47,886 nucleotides of DNA, taken from positions 1-47,886 of the forward strand of contig JANDLV010000030.1 in assembly GCA_024330185.1 (NCBI GenBank), in the 5' to 3' direction. A program made the translations under genes and the position numbers. Numbering within the stretch: position 1 is the stretch's first letter; every line of letters begins with the position of its first letter. Below, one piece after another: positions 19,191 to 28,519 of this stretch. The stretch is from Candidatus Siliceabacter maunaloa. GTDB taxonomy: Bacteria > Actinomycetota > Thermoleophilia > Solirubrobacterales > Solirubrobacteraceae. The notes beneath the pieces were generated by a model. The model was not told the origin of the DNA and searched no databases. It worked only from the letters and a program-made list of their open reading frames with translations.

Positions 19191-22181
19191 TTGTTGCCGG
19201 CCGCCCTCTTCGCCACGATCGACCGAACCGGTGTGCCCAACGCTCACCGCGCGGCTCATCACCGAAGAGGGAGGAGGATCGTCATCTCAGGAGGCAGTGC
19301 GTCAAGCTGCGAACGGGCCGCCCCCGTGCTGGTTGGTCAAGAGGCTCGCGGGAGCACGCTCGGCGACCTGCTCGCCGACACCGCGGCGCGGCGCGGCGAC
19401 GCGGCCGTGCTCGCGGACCACACCACCGCGACGCGAGGCGCGGTCGGTGACGCCCCGTCTATCGCTCGGGAGCAGACCTTCGAGGAGCTGGACCGTCAGG
19501 TCAATAGCCTCGCTCAGGGCCTGATCGAAGCCGGACTCGGGCGCGGTGAGCGCATCGGCGCGGTGCTGCCCAACTGCGCCGAGCTGCTGGCGCTGTGGTT
19601 CGCGGTCGCTCGCGCTGGCGGCGTACTGGTGCCGCTCGATCCGCGGCTGACCTGCCACGAGCGCGACGGACTGCTGCGCCATGCGGGGGTCTCGCTCCTG
19701 GTCGCCTCGCCCGGGCATCTCTCCGAGCACTCCGACCTCCCCCGCCTTCGCACTCGCGTGAGCGTCGGCGGCGGGCTCGCGGGCGCGGAGTCGATCGAGG
19801 CGCTCACCGCCACCGATGGTGCTCGCCCCGGCGTGCGGGTGGCCTCTAGGGATCCGCTGGCGGTGCTCTACACGTCGGGGACCTCGGGCCGGCCCAAGGG
19901 ATGCGTACTCGCCCACGACAGCTTCGTCGTCCCGGCACGCTCCTTTCGTGACAGGCTGCAGGTGACCCCTGCGGATCGCTGCCTCGTCTGCCTGCCGCTG
20001 TTCCACATGGCCGGCCAGTCGTTCGTCACGGCGGCGGTCGCCGGCGGCGCCACGATCGCGCTGGTGGATCGCTTCCGCGCCTCACACTTCTGGGCGCAGG
20101 TGCTGGAGACCCGCGCGACGCTGGTCCGCCACCTCGGGGAAATGCTCGCGCTGCTCATCCAGCGGGAGCGCCAGCCCGAGGACCGCCGCCATGCGCTGCG
20201 CGCGGTCTACGGCGGCGGCGCGGTCCGACCGGTGGCGTCGACCTTCGAGCGGCGCTTCGGGGTGCCTGTCGTGGAGGGCTACGGCCTGACCGAGACCAAT
20301 ACCGTGCTGTGCAACGAGCTGGCGAACAACAGGCACGGCTCGATCGGCCGTGCCCTGCCCCACTGCGAGGTAAGGATCGTGGACGAGGACGGGATCGCGC
20401 GCGCCGACGGCGAGGTCGGGGAGATCCAGGTCCGTCGCAACCCGGTCGTGATGCGCGAGTACCTCGAGGACCCGGAGCTGACGGCCGAGACCTTCGCCGG
20501 GGAGTGGCTGCGGACCGGAGACCTCGGGCGGCGGGACGCCGACGGCCACTTCTCCTTCGAGGGCCGGACCAAGGACGTCATCCGCCGGCGCGGCGAGATG
20601 ATCTCGGCGCCGGAGGTGGAGGAGGTCCTCAACCGGCATCCGGCCGTGGCGACGTCCGCGGTGGTCCCGTCGCCAGGTGCGCACGGCTCGGAGGAGGTCA
20701 AGGCGTTCGTCGCTCCCGCGAGCGGGGCAACCGCTTCGGCCGCGGAGCTGACCGCGTGGTGCCGGCGCTTCCTCGCGGAATTCAAGGTGCCGACGCTCGT
20801 CGAGCTCAGCGACAGCCTCCCGCGCACGTCTACCAACAAGGTCAACAAGGCGATGCTGCGCGCCGGGGGCGCCGGGGACGACGCGGGCCATGACGCGCCC
20901 GGGCGATCGCGGAAGCCGAAGGCTGTCGCGTCGCAGCGCGACGAGCCCTGGCAGGCCGTCACGAGGCTGGCCGCCGTGGTGCGACGGCGAGCCCGGGAGA
21001 TCGAGGACTCCGCCGTGGAGCTGCTGGGGGTGTCGAGGCGCGTCGCTCGCGCGGACATCTCGCTCACGCTGCGCCGGCTGGACGCGCTCCCAGACCTACG
21101 CTCGCTGCTCGAGGATCGAGTGCCCGTCGGGAAGGTCGCGCTCGCCCTGCCGGGCAACGCGATCCTCAGCAACCCAGTGGCCACGGTGCTCTGCGCCACC
21201 GTCGCCGGCAACGAGGTCAGGGCGCGCCTGCCGCGCCGCCGCCGGGCCTGGATGGAGCTGCTGGGCGAACTACTGGACGCCGCGGCACTGCCGGCGACGG
21301 AGCTCGTGGAGGGCGACGGGCCGAGCTTCCTCGCCGAGAGCCTCGCCGACCCCGAGGTCGCGGTCGTCATGGTCTTCGGAGCCGATGCCTGGGCGGCGCC
21401 CTACGAGAACGACGCTCGTCGCACGGGGACGACCTTCATCTTCGAGGGCCCGGGCAAGGATCCATTTCTGGTCCTTGCCCCCGTGGCCGTCGAGACGGCT
21501 GCCGTCGATGCCGTGCACGCCGCGTTTCACAACGCCGGCCAAGCGTGCACGTCACCGGAGCGCTTCTATGTCTTGCGCGACGCCCACGATCGGTTCGTCG
21601 CTCGCGCGGCTGAGCTTGCCACCGTCCTCGCTGTCGGCGAGCCACGCGACGAGCGGACCGAGGTGGGGCCGGTGGATAGCCCCGAGCGCGCCCGCCACGT
21701 CCGGGGCCACATCGTCGACGCGATCGCACGGGGCGCAGAGGCGGTCTGCGGCGAAACGGCGACCGACCCCGCGCACCACGACGGTTCCAACACGCTTGTC
21801 CTCCCCACCGTCCTCGCCGGAGTCGATCATCGAGCCGCCGTCGTACGCGAGGAGACCTTCGGTCCCGTGATCCCGGTGATCGAGGTGTCCTCGGCGCGTG
21901 AGGCGATCGAGCTGGCCGAGGACTCCGTCTACGGCCTGTCCGCCAACGTCTACGGCGGCCCGGAGTGGGTGTCACGCCGGCTGGCCCGCAGTCACGGCAC
22001 GGTATTCGTCGACGAGACGTGGCTGGGGCGCCGCCGCAGGCAGCCGCTCGCGCCCTACGGCGGTCGCAAGCGCTCGGGGTGGGTCTGGGAGTCCCACGGC
22101 GAGACGTTCGTCAGGCGCGACGGTCCGCGCAACAACCTCCTCGAGTTCAGCGCGCCCCGGCCGCTCGCCTCGAGCAGGTGA
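19191..22181 (+). CDS. Fusion of AMP-forming acyl-CoA synthetase and aldehyde dehydrogenase
   Basis: Up to 996 residues. The first half (~55-550) is an adenylate-forming ligase: LYTSGTSGRPKG (227-238), GYGLTETN, WLRTGDLG, GRTKDVIRRRGEMISAPEVEE and catalytic Lys in NKVNK (~545). The second half (~590-990) is a complete aldehyde dehydrogenase: Glu in FEGPGK (E752), catalytic Cys in NAGQACTS (C786), EETFGPV. Family knowledge suggests the ligase makes an acyl-AMP/acyl-CoA and the dehydrogenase interconverts it, or a related acid, with the aldehyde; direction is not visible. Unlike carboxylic acid reductase there is no carrier-protein domain between them. The start is uncertain: TTG 19191, GTG 19233 or GTG 19326 all lie before the domain, and none has a good ribosome site. 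First gene of a nine-gene operon. Confidence 0.88.
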   Translation: MLPAALFATIDRTGVPNAHRAAHHRRGRRIVISGGSASSCERAAPVLVGQEARGSTLGDLLADTAARRGDAAVLADHTTATRGAVGDAPSIAREQTFEELDRQVNSLAQGLIEAGLGRGERIGAVLPNCAELLALWFAVARAGGVLVPLDPRLTCHERDGLLRHAGVSLLVASPGHLSEHSDLPRLRTRVSVGGGLAGAESIEALTATDGARPGVRVASRDPLAVLYTSGTSGRPKGCVLAHDSFVVPARSFRDRLQVTPADRCLVCLPLFHMAGQSFVTAAVAGGATIALVDRFRASHFWAQVLETRATLVRHLGEMLALLIQRERQPEDRRHALRAVYGGGAVRPVASTFERRFGVPVVEGYGLTETNTVLCNELANNRHGSIGRALPHCEVRIVDEDGIARADGEVGEIQVRRNPVVMREYLEDPELTAETFAGEWLRTGDLGRRDADGHFSFEGRTKDVIRRRGEMISAPEVEEVLNRHPAVATSAVVPSPGAHGSEEVKAFVAPASGATASAAELTAWCRRFLAEFKVPTLVELSDSLPRTSTNKVNKAMLRAGGAGDDAGHDAPGRSRKPKAVASQRDEPWQAVTRLAAVVRRRAREIEDSAVELLGVSRRVARADISLTLRRLDALPDLRSLLEDRVPVGKVALALPGNAILSNPVATVLCATVAGNEVRARLPRRRRAWMELLGELLDAAALPATELVEGDGPSFLAESLADPEVAVVMVFGADAWAAPYENDARRTGTTFIFEGPGKDPFLVLAPVAVETAAVDAVHAAFHNAGQACTSPERFYVLRDAHDRFVARAAELATVLAVGEPRDERTEVGPVDSPERARHVRGHIVDAIARGAEAVCGETATDPAHHDGSNTLVLPTVLAGVDHRAAVVREETFGPVIPVIEVSSAREAIELAEDSVYGLSANVYGGPEWVSRRLARSHGTVFVDETWLGRRRRQPLAPYGGRKRSGWVWESHGETFVRRDGPRNNLLEFSAPRPLASSR

Positions 22182-22204
22182 ACGAGTCCAGCGAGAGGAA
22201 CGCC

Positions 22205-23398
22205 ATGCGAGAGAACGAGAACCTGCCGTTTTCACTCGACGAGTACCGCAGCCGCCTCGCCGGACTTCGGGCTGGGATGGCCGATCGCGGCATCGACACG
22301 GCCTTCATCGCCGTTCCCGAGAACATCTACTACCTCACCGGCTACACCACGCTGGGCTACTACATGCCCCAGAGCCTCATCGTGCCGCTGGAGGGCGAGC
22401 CGATGCTCCTGACCTACCGGGAGGAGCTGATCAACATCGAGCGGCTGTCGTGGCTGGAGCGCTACGAGTGCTACGAGGTCGGCGACGACCCGATCGAGAT
22501 CACCGCCAGAGCCGCTCGGGAGATGGGGGTCGAGGGAGGGACCGCAGCCATCGAGGAGAGCGGCTACTTCTTCCCGATCCGGATCTACAAGCGGCTCGTG
22601 GCCGAGCTTCGAGGAGTCTCCTGGGAGGACGGCAGCGGCCTCGTCGAGGCGGTCCGGGTCCGCAAGTCCCCTGCGGAGATCGACTACATCCGCCGGGCGG
22701 CCGCCGCGACCATGGCCGGCATGGGCGAGGCCCTCGCCTGCGCTGAGCCCGGTCGAACGGAGAACGACGTCGCGGCCGAGGTCTACGGCGGGATGCTGCG
22801 CCACGGAAGCGAGTACCCCGGCAGCCCTCCGTACGTGATCTCGGGCGAGCGGTCAGGCCTCCCGCACGGAACCTGGGAGGGGCGAACGCTTCGCGAGGGG
22901 GACATCGTGTTCCTCGAGTTCGCCGGGTGCGTGAAGCGCTACAGCGCCGCCATGATGCGTACGGGCTTCATCGGCGACCCGCCGGATTCCGTGCGAAGCC
23001 GCGCTGACGCGGTGATCGAGAGTCTCGAGGCGGCCATCGACGCGATCGCCCCGGGGGTCAGCTCGGGCGACGTGGACCACGCCTGCCGCAGCACGATCCT
23101 GCGCCACGGCCTAGGCGAGCACACCCACGAGACCGGCTACTCGATCGGCGTCTGCTACCCGCCGGGCTGGAACGAGACCCACATCCTGAACCTGGCCCCC
23201 GGCGGGAAGACCGAGCTGGAGCCGGGAATGGTCTTCCACCTCGTCCCGTCCCTGATCGTGCCCGAGCTCAACGGCCACGTCGGCTTCAGCGAGACCGTGG
23301 TGGTGACCGAGTCGGGGTGCGAGGTGCTCACCGACGGCCAGACGCCGCGCGCGCTGCAGGCCCTGCCCGCGACCGAAGCTGTGTCGGGCGCCGCATGA
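22205..23398 (+). CDS. M24-family, creatinase-like hydrolase without the metal site
   Basis: 397 residues. ATG 22205 has GAGAGG eight bases upstream. It has a creatinase N-terminal domain (~10-145) and an M24 'pita-bread' domain (~165-385). Compared with metallopeptidases (ligands D, D, H, E, E), this protein has E238, A249, H301 (in RHGLGEH), Val in FHLVPS and Ser in GFSET, so only the His survives. Creatinase also lacks metals and cleaves a C-N bond in a small molecule; related M24 proteins hydrolyse ectoine. I infer a non-peptidase C-N hydrolase acting on the pathway substrate. It lies 23 bases after the ligase/ALDH gene and overlaps the aminotransferase start (ATGA). Confidence 0.85.
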   Translation: MRENENLPFSLDEYRSRLAGLRAGMADRGIDTAFIAVPENIYYLTGYTTLGYYMPQSLIVPLEGEPMLLTYREELINIERLSWLERYECYEVGDDPIEITARAAREMGVEGGTAAIEESGYFFPIRIYKRLVAELRGVSWEDGSGLVEAVRVRKSPAEIDYIRRAAAATMAGMGEALACAEPGRTENDVAAEVYGGMLRHGSEYPGSPPYVISGERSGLPHGTWEGRTLREGDIVFLEFAGCVKRYSAAMMRTGFIGDPPDSVRSRADAVIESLEAAIDAIAPGVSSGDVDHACRSTILRHGLGEHTHETGYSIGVCYPPGWNETHILNLAPGGKTELEPGMVFHLVPSLIVPELNGHVGFSETVVVTESGCEVLTDGQTPRALQALPATEAVSGAA

Positions 23399-24729
23399 GC
23401 GCACTCGCGCTGCTCGGTGGCCGGCCGGTGCTCGACCGCGAGCTCGACGAGAGCGCGTGGCCGCTCGTCGAGGATGCCGACGTCGAGGCGGTGGTCGCCA
23501 CGCTGCGCTCGGGCCGGTTGAGCTGGCTTGACGACACCGAGGTGCCCGCGCTGGAGCGCGAGTGGGCGAGCTACGTCGGCACCTCGCAGTGCATGGCGCT
23601 CAACAGCGGGACCGCCGCCCTCCACGCCGCCGTCGCGGCAGCCGGAGTAGGCCCGGGCGACGAGGTGCTCGTGCCGGCGCTCAGCTTCCTGGCCTCGGCC
23701 ACGAGCGTGCTCCACCACCAGGCGATCCCCGTCTTCGTGGACGTCGACCCCGGGACCTTCACGATCGACCCTCACGACATGGAGGCCCGCATCACTCCCC
23801 GCACGCGCGCGGTGGTAGTGGTGCACCTCCACGGCCTGCCGGCCGATGTGGACCGCGTCGCCGAGGTCGCCAGACGCCACGACCTCGTGGTCATCGAGGA
23901 CGCCGCGCAGGCCCACGGCGCCGAGATCGACGGTCGGCGCGTCGGGAGCCTGGGAGACATCGGGGCGTTCAGCATCATGGCCGGCAAGAACCTGCCCACC
24001 GCAGGCGAGGGCGGGCTGCTGACGACCGACCGACCCGAGCTGCGCGACCGTGCCGAGATGCTGAAGATGTTCGGCGAGCGCGCCACAACGTCTGGCCCGC
24101 GGGAGTACCACGCCCTCACGCTGGGTTGGAACTACAGGCTGAGCTCGGTGCTCGCCGCCTTCACGCGATCGCAGCTCTTGCGCCTGGACCGCCACATCTC
24201 GACGGTCCGCGAGAACGCCGACCACCTGTCCACGATCCTGGCCGACCTGCCCGGTCTCTCGCCGCCCGTCGAGCCGGCCGGCTATCACCACGTCTACCAC
24301 CACTACCGTCTGCGCGTCGACCCCCACGAGGCCGGGGTCGACCTTCCGGTGGGGACGTTTCGCAGGGCGATCCAGGACGCCGTGACCGCCGAGGGCGTCC
24401 CGCTGATCGAGTACCAGAACCGTCCGCTGCCAGGCCAGGTGCTCTTCCAGCGGCGCGAGGGCTACGGGCGCGGCTGCCCCTGGACCTGCGGCCACACCGA
24501 CAGGGACGTCACCTATGAGCCCGAGGACTATCCGCGCACGCTGGACGTCATCCGCTCGTCCCTGCTGGTCGGCAGGCGCCTGTGCATGGCGTCGCTGCTG
24601 CGGCGCGAGAACGCCGAGCGGGTCGGCGCTGCCTTCACCAAGGTCTTCAGCCACCTCGACGAGGTCCGCGACCACGCGGTGACGCTGGACTACCAGGACC
24701 CGTGGCTGGAGGAGACGCGCCTGTGGTGA
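23395..24729 (+). CDS. DegT/DnrJ/EryC1-family PLP aminotransferase
   Basis: 444 residues. The ATG overlaps the previous stop (ATGA). Fold-type I DegT features: N-terminal GGRPVLDREL, SGTAALHAAV (phosphate-binding region), EDAAQAHGAEIDGR, and the PLP lysine K198 in IMAGKNLPTAGEGG, with NYRLSSVLAAF after it. Such enzymes transaminate keto sugars or cyclitols, or make 3-amino-5-hydroxybenzoate. It is longer than many members, with a His-rich segment (YHHVYHHYRL) in the middle and a C-terminal extension. Near a split transketolase this recalls aminoshikimate clusters, but their DAHP-synthase and dehydroquinate steps are missing here. The precise substrate is unknown. Confidence 0.88.
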   Translation: MSALALLGGRPVLDRELDESAWPLVEDADVEAVVATLRSGRLSWLDDTEVPALEREWASYVGTSQCMALNSGTAALHAAVAAAGVGPGDEVLVPALSFLASATSVLHHQAIPVFVDVDPGTFTIDPHDMEARITPRTRAVVVVHLHGLPADVDRVAEVARRHDLVVIEDAAQAHGAEIDGRRVGSLGDIGAFSIMAGKNLPTAGEGGLLTTDRPELRDRAEMLKMFGERATTSGPREYHALTLGWNYRLSSVLAAFTRSQLLRLDRHISTVRENADHLSTILADLPGLSPPVEPAGYHHVYHHYRLRVDPHEAGVDLPVGTFRRAIQDAVTAEGVPLIEYQNRPLPGQVLFQRREGYGRGCPWTCGHTDRDVTYEPEDYPRTLDVIRSSLLVGRRLCMASLLRRENAERVGAAFTKVFSHLDEVRDHAVTLDYQDPWLEETRLW

Positions 24730-24778
24730 CCGACATGACCGACAGCACCGAGATGACAAGCCGACAGCAGGAGGACCG

Positions 24779-25633
24779 ATGACGCTGGACGTCAGCAACC
24801 TCGCCGTGGATACCGAGCTGCCCGAGCGGGCGCGCAGCCTGCGCCGCCATGTGGTCCGCCTCACCGCCGACAGCTCCGGCGCCCACCTGGGCGGCTCGAT
24901 GTCGTCGGTCGAGATCCTCACCGCCCTCTTCTTCGGCGGCGTGCTCCGCGTCGACCCGCGCGACCCCGAAAGCGAGGGCCGCGACTACCTGATCTACAGC
25001 AAGGGCCACGCCAGCGCCTCGCTGTACGCCGTTCTGGCCGAGCGCGGGTTCTTCCCGGTCGAGGAGCTGGAGACCTACAAGCAGCCGGGCAGCCGGCTGG
25101 CGGGACACCCCTCCAAGGAGGTGCCGGGGGTCGAGCTGGCCACCGGATCGCTGGGCCACGGGCTGCCCGTCGGCGTGGGCCTGGCGCTGGCCGGCAAGCA
25201 CGATCGAAGCGACTACCGAGTCTTCGTCGTCCTCGGGGACGGCGAGTGCCAGGAGGGATCGGTCTGGGAGGCGGCGATGTGCGCCGCCCACTACGGGCTG
25301 GACAACCTGTGCGCGATCGTCGACCGCAACGGCATCCAGGAGGATGGGCCGACGGAGGAGATCATGGCCCTCGAGCCGTTCGCCGACAAGTGGCGCAGCT
25401 TCGGGTGGGAGGTCGCCGAGATCGACGGTCACGACCTCGGGCAGGTCACCGACGCCCTGCATCGGGTGCCTCACCGCGACCGGCGCCCGACGGCGATCAT
25501 CGCGAGGACGCAGAAGGGACACGGCGTCTCCTTCGCCGCGGGCATGACCGCCTGGCACTACGGACAGCTCACGCCGCAGCAGCGCGAGCAGGCGCTCGGC
25601 GAGCTCGACGCCGACGCGGAGAGCTCGGCATGA
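24779..25633 (+). CDS. Transketolase, N-terminal (TPP-binding) subunit
   Basis: 284 residues. ATG 24779 follows AGGAGG with good spacing. It matches the N-terminal half of transketolase: SSGAHLGGSMSSVEILTALFF, SKGHASASLYAVL, HPSKEVPGVELATGSLGHGL, and the TPP/Mg motif GDGECQEGSVWEA (from G153) with IVDRNG. Split transketolases work as N/C heterodimers or tetramers and transfer two-carbon ketol units. Its C-half follows with an ATGA overlap, and a second C-half lies two genes further on. The 49 bases after the aminotransferase stop hold only the ribosome site. Confidence 0.93.
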   Translation: MTLDVSNLAVDTELPERARSLRRHVVRLTADSSGAHLGGSMSSVEILTALFFGGVLRVDPRDPESEGRDYLIYSKGHASASLYAVLAERGFFPVEELETYKQPGSRLAGHPSKEVPGVELATGSLGHGLPVGVGLALAGKHDRSDYRVFVVLGDGECQEGSVWEAAMCAAHYGLDNLCAIVDRNGIQEDGPTEEIMALEPFADKWRSFGWEVAEIDGHDLGQVTDALHRVPHRDRRPTAIIARTQKGHGVSFAAGMTAWHYGQLTPQQREQALGELDADAESSA

Positions 25634-26628
25634 GCGCGGTGGTCGACCAGCAACCTCCCGGCTCGCCTGGGTGGATCTCCCAGCACGGCCTCTCAGCCGT
25701 CGACACCGCGCGCCTGGCCCAGCTCGACGCCGCCGAGCACGACCCGCGCGTGTTCTCCGTCGAGGGCGATCTCGCCGACTTCGGCGGGATGGCGTTCAAG
25801 GAGCGCTACCCGCGGCGCTTCTTCGACATGGGCATCGCCGAGGCGAACCTGATCGGCGCCGCGGCCGGCCTCGCGATGCGCGGCAAGGTCCCGTGCGTCA
25901 ACACGTTCGGGGCCTTCGCTCTCATGCGCGCGTGCGAGCAGGTGCGCGTCGACGTCGCCTACCACCACTCCAACGTCAAGATCTTCGGGAGCTTCACAGG
26001 ACTCGCCTCGGGCTTCTCCGGCCCCACCCACCACTGCATCGAGGATCTCGCGATCGCGCGCGTGCTCCCCGGGATGACGGTGCTGGCACCCGCGGACGCC
26101 GTGGCGGCCTACCACCTGGGTCGCGCGGCGATAGAGCACGACGGCCCGACCTACATGCGCTTCGGCATGGACGTCACTCCGCAGGTCCACGACGAGCACG
26201 CGAGCTTTCGCCTTGATAAGGGGCTCGTCCTGCGCGAGGGCTCCGACGTGGCCGTCATCGCGGCCGGACTCACGCCGGTCGCCGCCGCCCTGGAGGCGGC
26301 CGACCTGCTCGCCGAGCAGGGAGTGCGCGCCCGCGTGGTGGATATGCACACGATCAAGCCCCTCGACGAGGATCTGGTCGAGGAGTCGGCGCAGATCGCC
26401 GGGCTGGTCCTGACCGTGGAGGAGCACTCACGGATCGGGGGCCTGGGCAGCGCCGTCGCAGAGGTGCTCTGCGAGCGTCGACCGACGCCCTTGCGCATCC
26501 TCGGCGTGCCCGACAGGTTCGCGACAGAGCTCTCTGACCACGAGGGCCACCTGCGGCGCTGCGGACTCGACGCCGCCGGCATCGCGTCGGCGGCGCTCGC
26601 CGCGCTGAGGGAGGTCGACGCGACATGA
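25630..26628 (+). CDS. Transketolase, C-terminal subunit (copy 1)
   Basis: 332 residues; the start overlaps the N-half stop. It contains the pyrimidine-binding domain (FDMGIAEANLIGAAAGLAMRG, with the TPP-activating Glu of the GIAE motif; NTFGAFALMRACEQVRVD; THHCIEDLA) and the C-terminal transketolase domain (DVAVIAAGLTPVAAALEAADLL, MHTIKPLD, VEEHSRIGGLGSAVAE). It should pair with 24779-25633. It differs from copy 2 mainly in active-site-near stretches (GSFTGLASGFSG here, GYYAGISGGWAG there), which may change the acceptor. Confidence 0.92.
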   Translation: MSAVVDQQPPGSPGWISQHGLSAVDTARLAQLDAAEHDPRVFSVEGDLADFGGMAFKERYPRRFFDMGIAEANLIGAAAGLAMRGKVPCVNTFGAFALMRACEQVRVDVAYHHSNVKIFGSFTGLASGFSGPTHHCIEDLAIARVLPGMTVLAPADAVAAYHLGRAAIEHDGPTYMRFGMDVTPQVHDEHASFRLDKGLVLREGSDVAVIAAGLTPVAAALEAADLLAEQGVRARVVDMHTIKPLDEDLVEESAQIAGLVLTVEEHSRIGGLGSAVAEVLCERRPTPLRILGVPDRFATELSDHEGHLRRCGLDAAGIASAALAALREVDAT

Positions 26629-27335
26629 GCGCGCGGCACGAGCCGACCCTCGGGATCCTGATGCTCGAGGGCAAGATGGCCAACGTCAGCGGCTGCATGG
26701 CCGGGGACGACACCTTCCCCTACCGGACGGTTCGCCACGTCGTGGCCGGAGCGCGCACGCCGCGCACTCCGGACGACGCGATCGCGATGCTGCCGCTCTA
26801 TGAGGAGGCCGCGAAGCAGCTTTCGGAGGGGGTGGACGTCATCACGGCCAACTGCGGCCTCATCGCGCTGCTCCAGCAGGAGCTGGCCGAGGCGGTGGAT
26901 GTGCCCGTCGTGACCTCGAGCCTGGTCTCCGTGCCCACGGTGGCGCGCCTGATCGGTCCGCAACGCCGGATCGGGATCCTCACGTTCTTCCGCGACGCGG
27001 TGGGTGAGCGTAATTACGTCGCGTCGGGCTGGTCGAGCGCGACGATCCCTGTGAGCGTCGCCGGCGTCGACGGGAGCGAGGCGTGGCTCGAGTTCCTCGA
27101 GACCAAGGAGGTCGGGACCGAGCTGCGGCGTCGGCTGGGCGCCGATCTCCGCGGCGCGATCGACGCGCTGCTCGAGCAGGAGCCGGCGATCGGGGCCCTG
27201 GTCAGCGAGTGCACGATGCTGCCCGCGGTGCTCGACGACATCCGCGAGGACGTGCCCGTGCCGATCTTCGACCTTCCCACGACGCTCGACTGGGCGCTGA
27301 GCGGCTACCGGCGAGCCGCCGGCGGTCACAACTAG
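26625..27335 (+). CDS. Asp/Glu/hydantoin racemase superfamily protein
   Basis: 236 residues; ATGA overlap with the previous gene. The two-cysteine pattern of the superfamily is present: Cys in ITANCGL (~residue 78) and Cys in VSECTML (~residue 192), each after a strand, with RIGILTFFRDAVG between them. The family contains Asp/Glu racemase, hydantoin racemase, maleate isomerase, arylmalonate decarboxylase and AroM-like proteins. I cannot say which reaction it does. In this operon a racemase or isomerase step on an amino or keto acid would fit. Confidence 0.8.
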   Translation: MSARHEPTLGILMLEGKMANVSGCMAGDDTFPYRTVRHVVAGARTPRTPDDAIAMLPLYEEAAKQLSEGVDVITANCGLIALLQQELAEAVDVPVVTSSLVSVPTVARLIGPQRRIGILTFFRDAVGERNYVASGWSSATIPVSVAGVDGSEAWLEFLETKEVGTELRRRLGADLRGAIDALLEQEPAIGALVSECTMLPAVLDDIREDVPVPIFDLPTTLDWALSGYRRAAGGHN

Positions 27336-27337
27336 GC

Positions 27338-28519
27338 ATGCTGGCCAACCGTCAGACAAGCCACTTCTTCCACCTGGCGCCGAAGACCCACTACGGGCCG
27401 GGGGTGGCGGATCGCGTGGGGAGCGCCCTCGCAGAGCTCGGTGCCCGGCATGTGCTGGTGATCACCGACGCAGGCGTGCTGGAGGCCGGAGGCTGTGACC
27501 TGATCTTCGACCAGCTCGAGCAGGCGGGGCTGTCCTACGGCGTCCATTCCGACCTGAAGACCAACCCGTCCGACCTCGACGTGGAGGCGGCGGCGACGAC
27601 GTATCGCGAGCAGGGAGCCGACGCCGTTCTGGGTGTCGGTGGCGGCAGCTCGATGGACGTGGCCAAGTGCGCCGCCCTCGTCGTGTCCAACGGCGGTCCG
27701 ATCACCGACTACGAGCGGGGCCGAAGGCCGGTGACGGACCCCGCTCCCCCGTTGGTGCTGGTGCCGACGACCGCCGGCACCGGCAGCGAGATGGTCGCCG
27801 GAGCGATCATCACCGACAGCGCCCGGGTGCTGAAGATACTCGTCGTGACGGTCCCCGCCCACGTGGCTCTGTGCGACCCGCTGCTCACCCTGACGCTGCC
27901 GCCGCTGCCCACCGGGGCGGCGGCGCTGGACGCGCTGGCACACGCCATCGGCGCCTACACGTCCGTCGAACGACAGCCGCTCGCCGACGCGATGGCGCTC
28001 TACGCGATCTCCAGGATCAGCCGCTGGCTGCCGCAGGTGATGCAGGACGGCGCCGACGAGCAGGCCCGCCACGAGCTGATGGTGGGAAGCATGACCGCCG
28101 GCATCTCGATGAAGGGCGGCGGCTCGGCCGACCACGCCTTCGCCCACGCGGTCAACGCCATGTTCGACGTGCTGCACGGCGTCGGGGTCGCCCTGTTCAT
28201 GCCGGACGTGATGGAGCTCAACATGCCTCACACGCCCGAGCGCCTGGCCGAGGTCGCGGTGGCGTTGGGGGTTCCCGACATGGGGCTGCAGCGCGAGGAG
28301 ACCGCCACCGCCGGGATCGAGGTGGTCCGGTCCCTGATCGATGCGTGCCAGATCCCGTCGCTGAGAGACCTCGGTGTGCGCGCGGAGCACGTGCCGGAGC
28401 TGACCGGGAAGGTGATGGCCGACCACCTCCACCTCGACCTCAACGCGGTGACGATCACCGCCCCTCAGGCGGAGCGTCTCCTCACCCACGCAGTGGCCCG
28501 GGAACGGGCCGTGCGATGA
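27338..28519 (+). CDS. Iron-containing (group III) alcohol dehydrogenase
   Basis: 393 residues; ATG 27338 lies two bases after the racemase stop. NAD-binding GVGGGSSMDVAK, PTTAGTGSE, and metal ligands in ALDALAHAIGAY (Asp and His four apart) and ADHAFAHAVNAMFDVLHGVGVAL (two His) are all present. The family reduces aldehydes or ketones, or oxidises alcohols, with NAD(P) and Fe or Zn. Dehydroquinate synthase and maleylacetate reductase share the fold, but the ligand set here fits alcohol dehydrogenase. It sits between the racemase and the second transketolase C-half. A likely partner reaction is the aldehyde made or used by the ALDH fusion. Confidence 0.92.
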   Translation: MLANRQTSHFFHLAPKTHYGPGVADRVGSALAELGARHVLVITDAGVLEAGGCDLIFDQLEQAGLSYGVHSDLKTNPSDLDVEAAATTYREQGADAVLGVGGGSSMDVAKCAALVVSNGGPITDYERGRRPVTDPAPPLVLVPTTAGTGSEMVAGAIITDSARVLKILVVTVPAHVALCDPLLTLTLPPLPTGAAALDALAHAIGAYTSVERQPLADAMALYAISRISRWLPQVMQDGADEQARHELMVGSMTAGISMKGGGSADHAFAHAVNAMFDVLHGVGVALFMPDVMELNMPHTPERLAEVAVALGVPDMGLQREETATAGIEVVRSLIDACQIPSLRDLGVRAEHVPELTGKVMADHLHLDLNAVTITAPQAERLLTHAVARERAVR

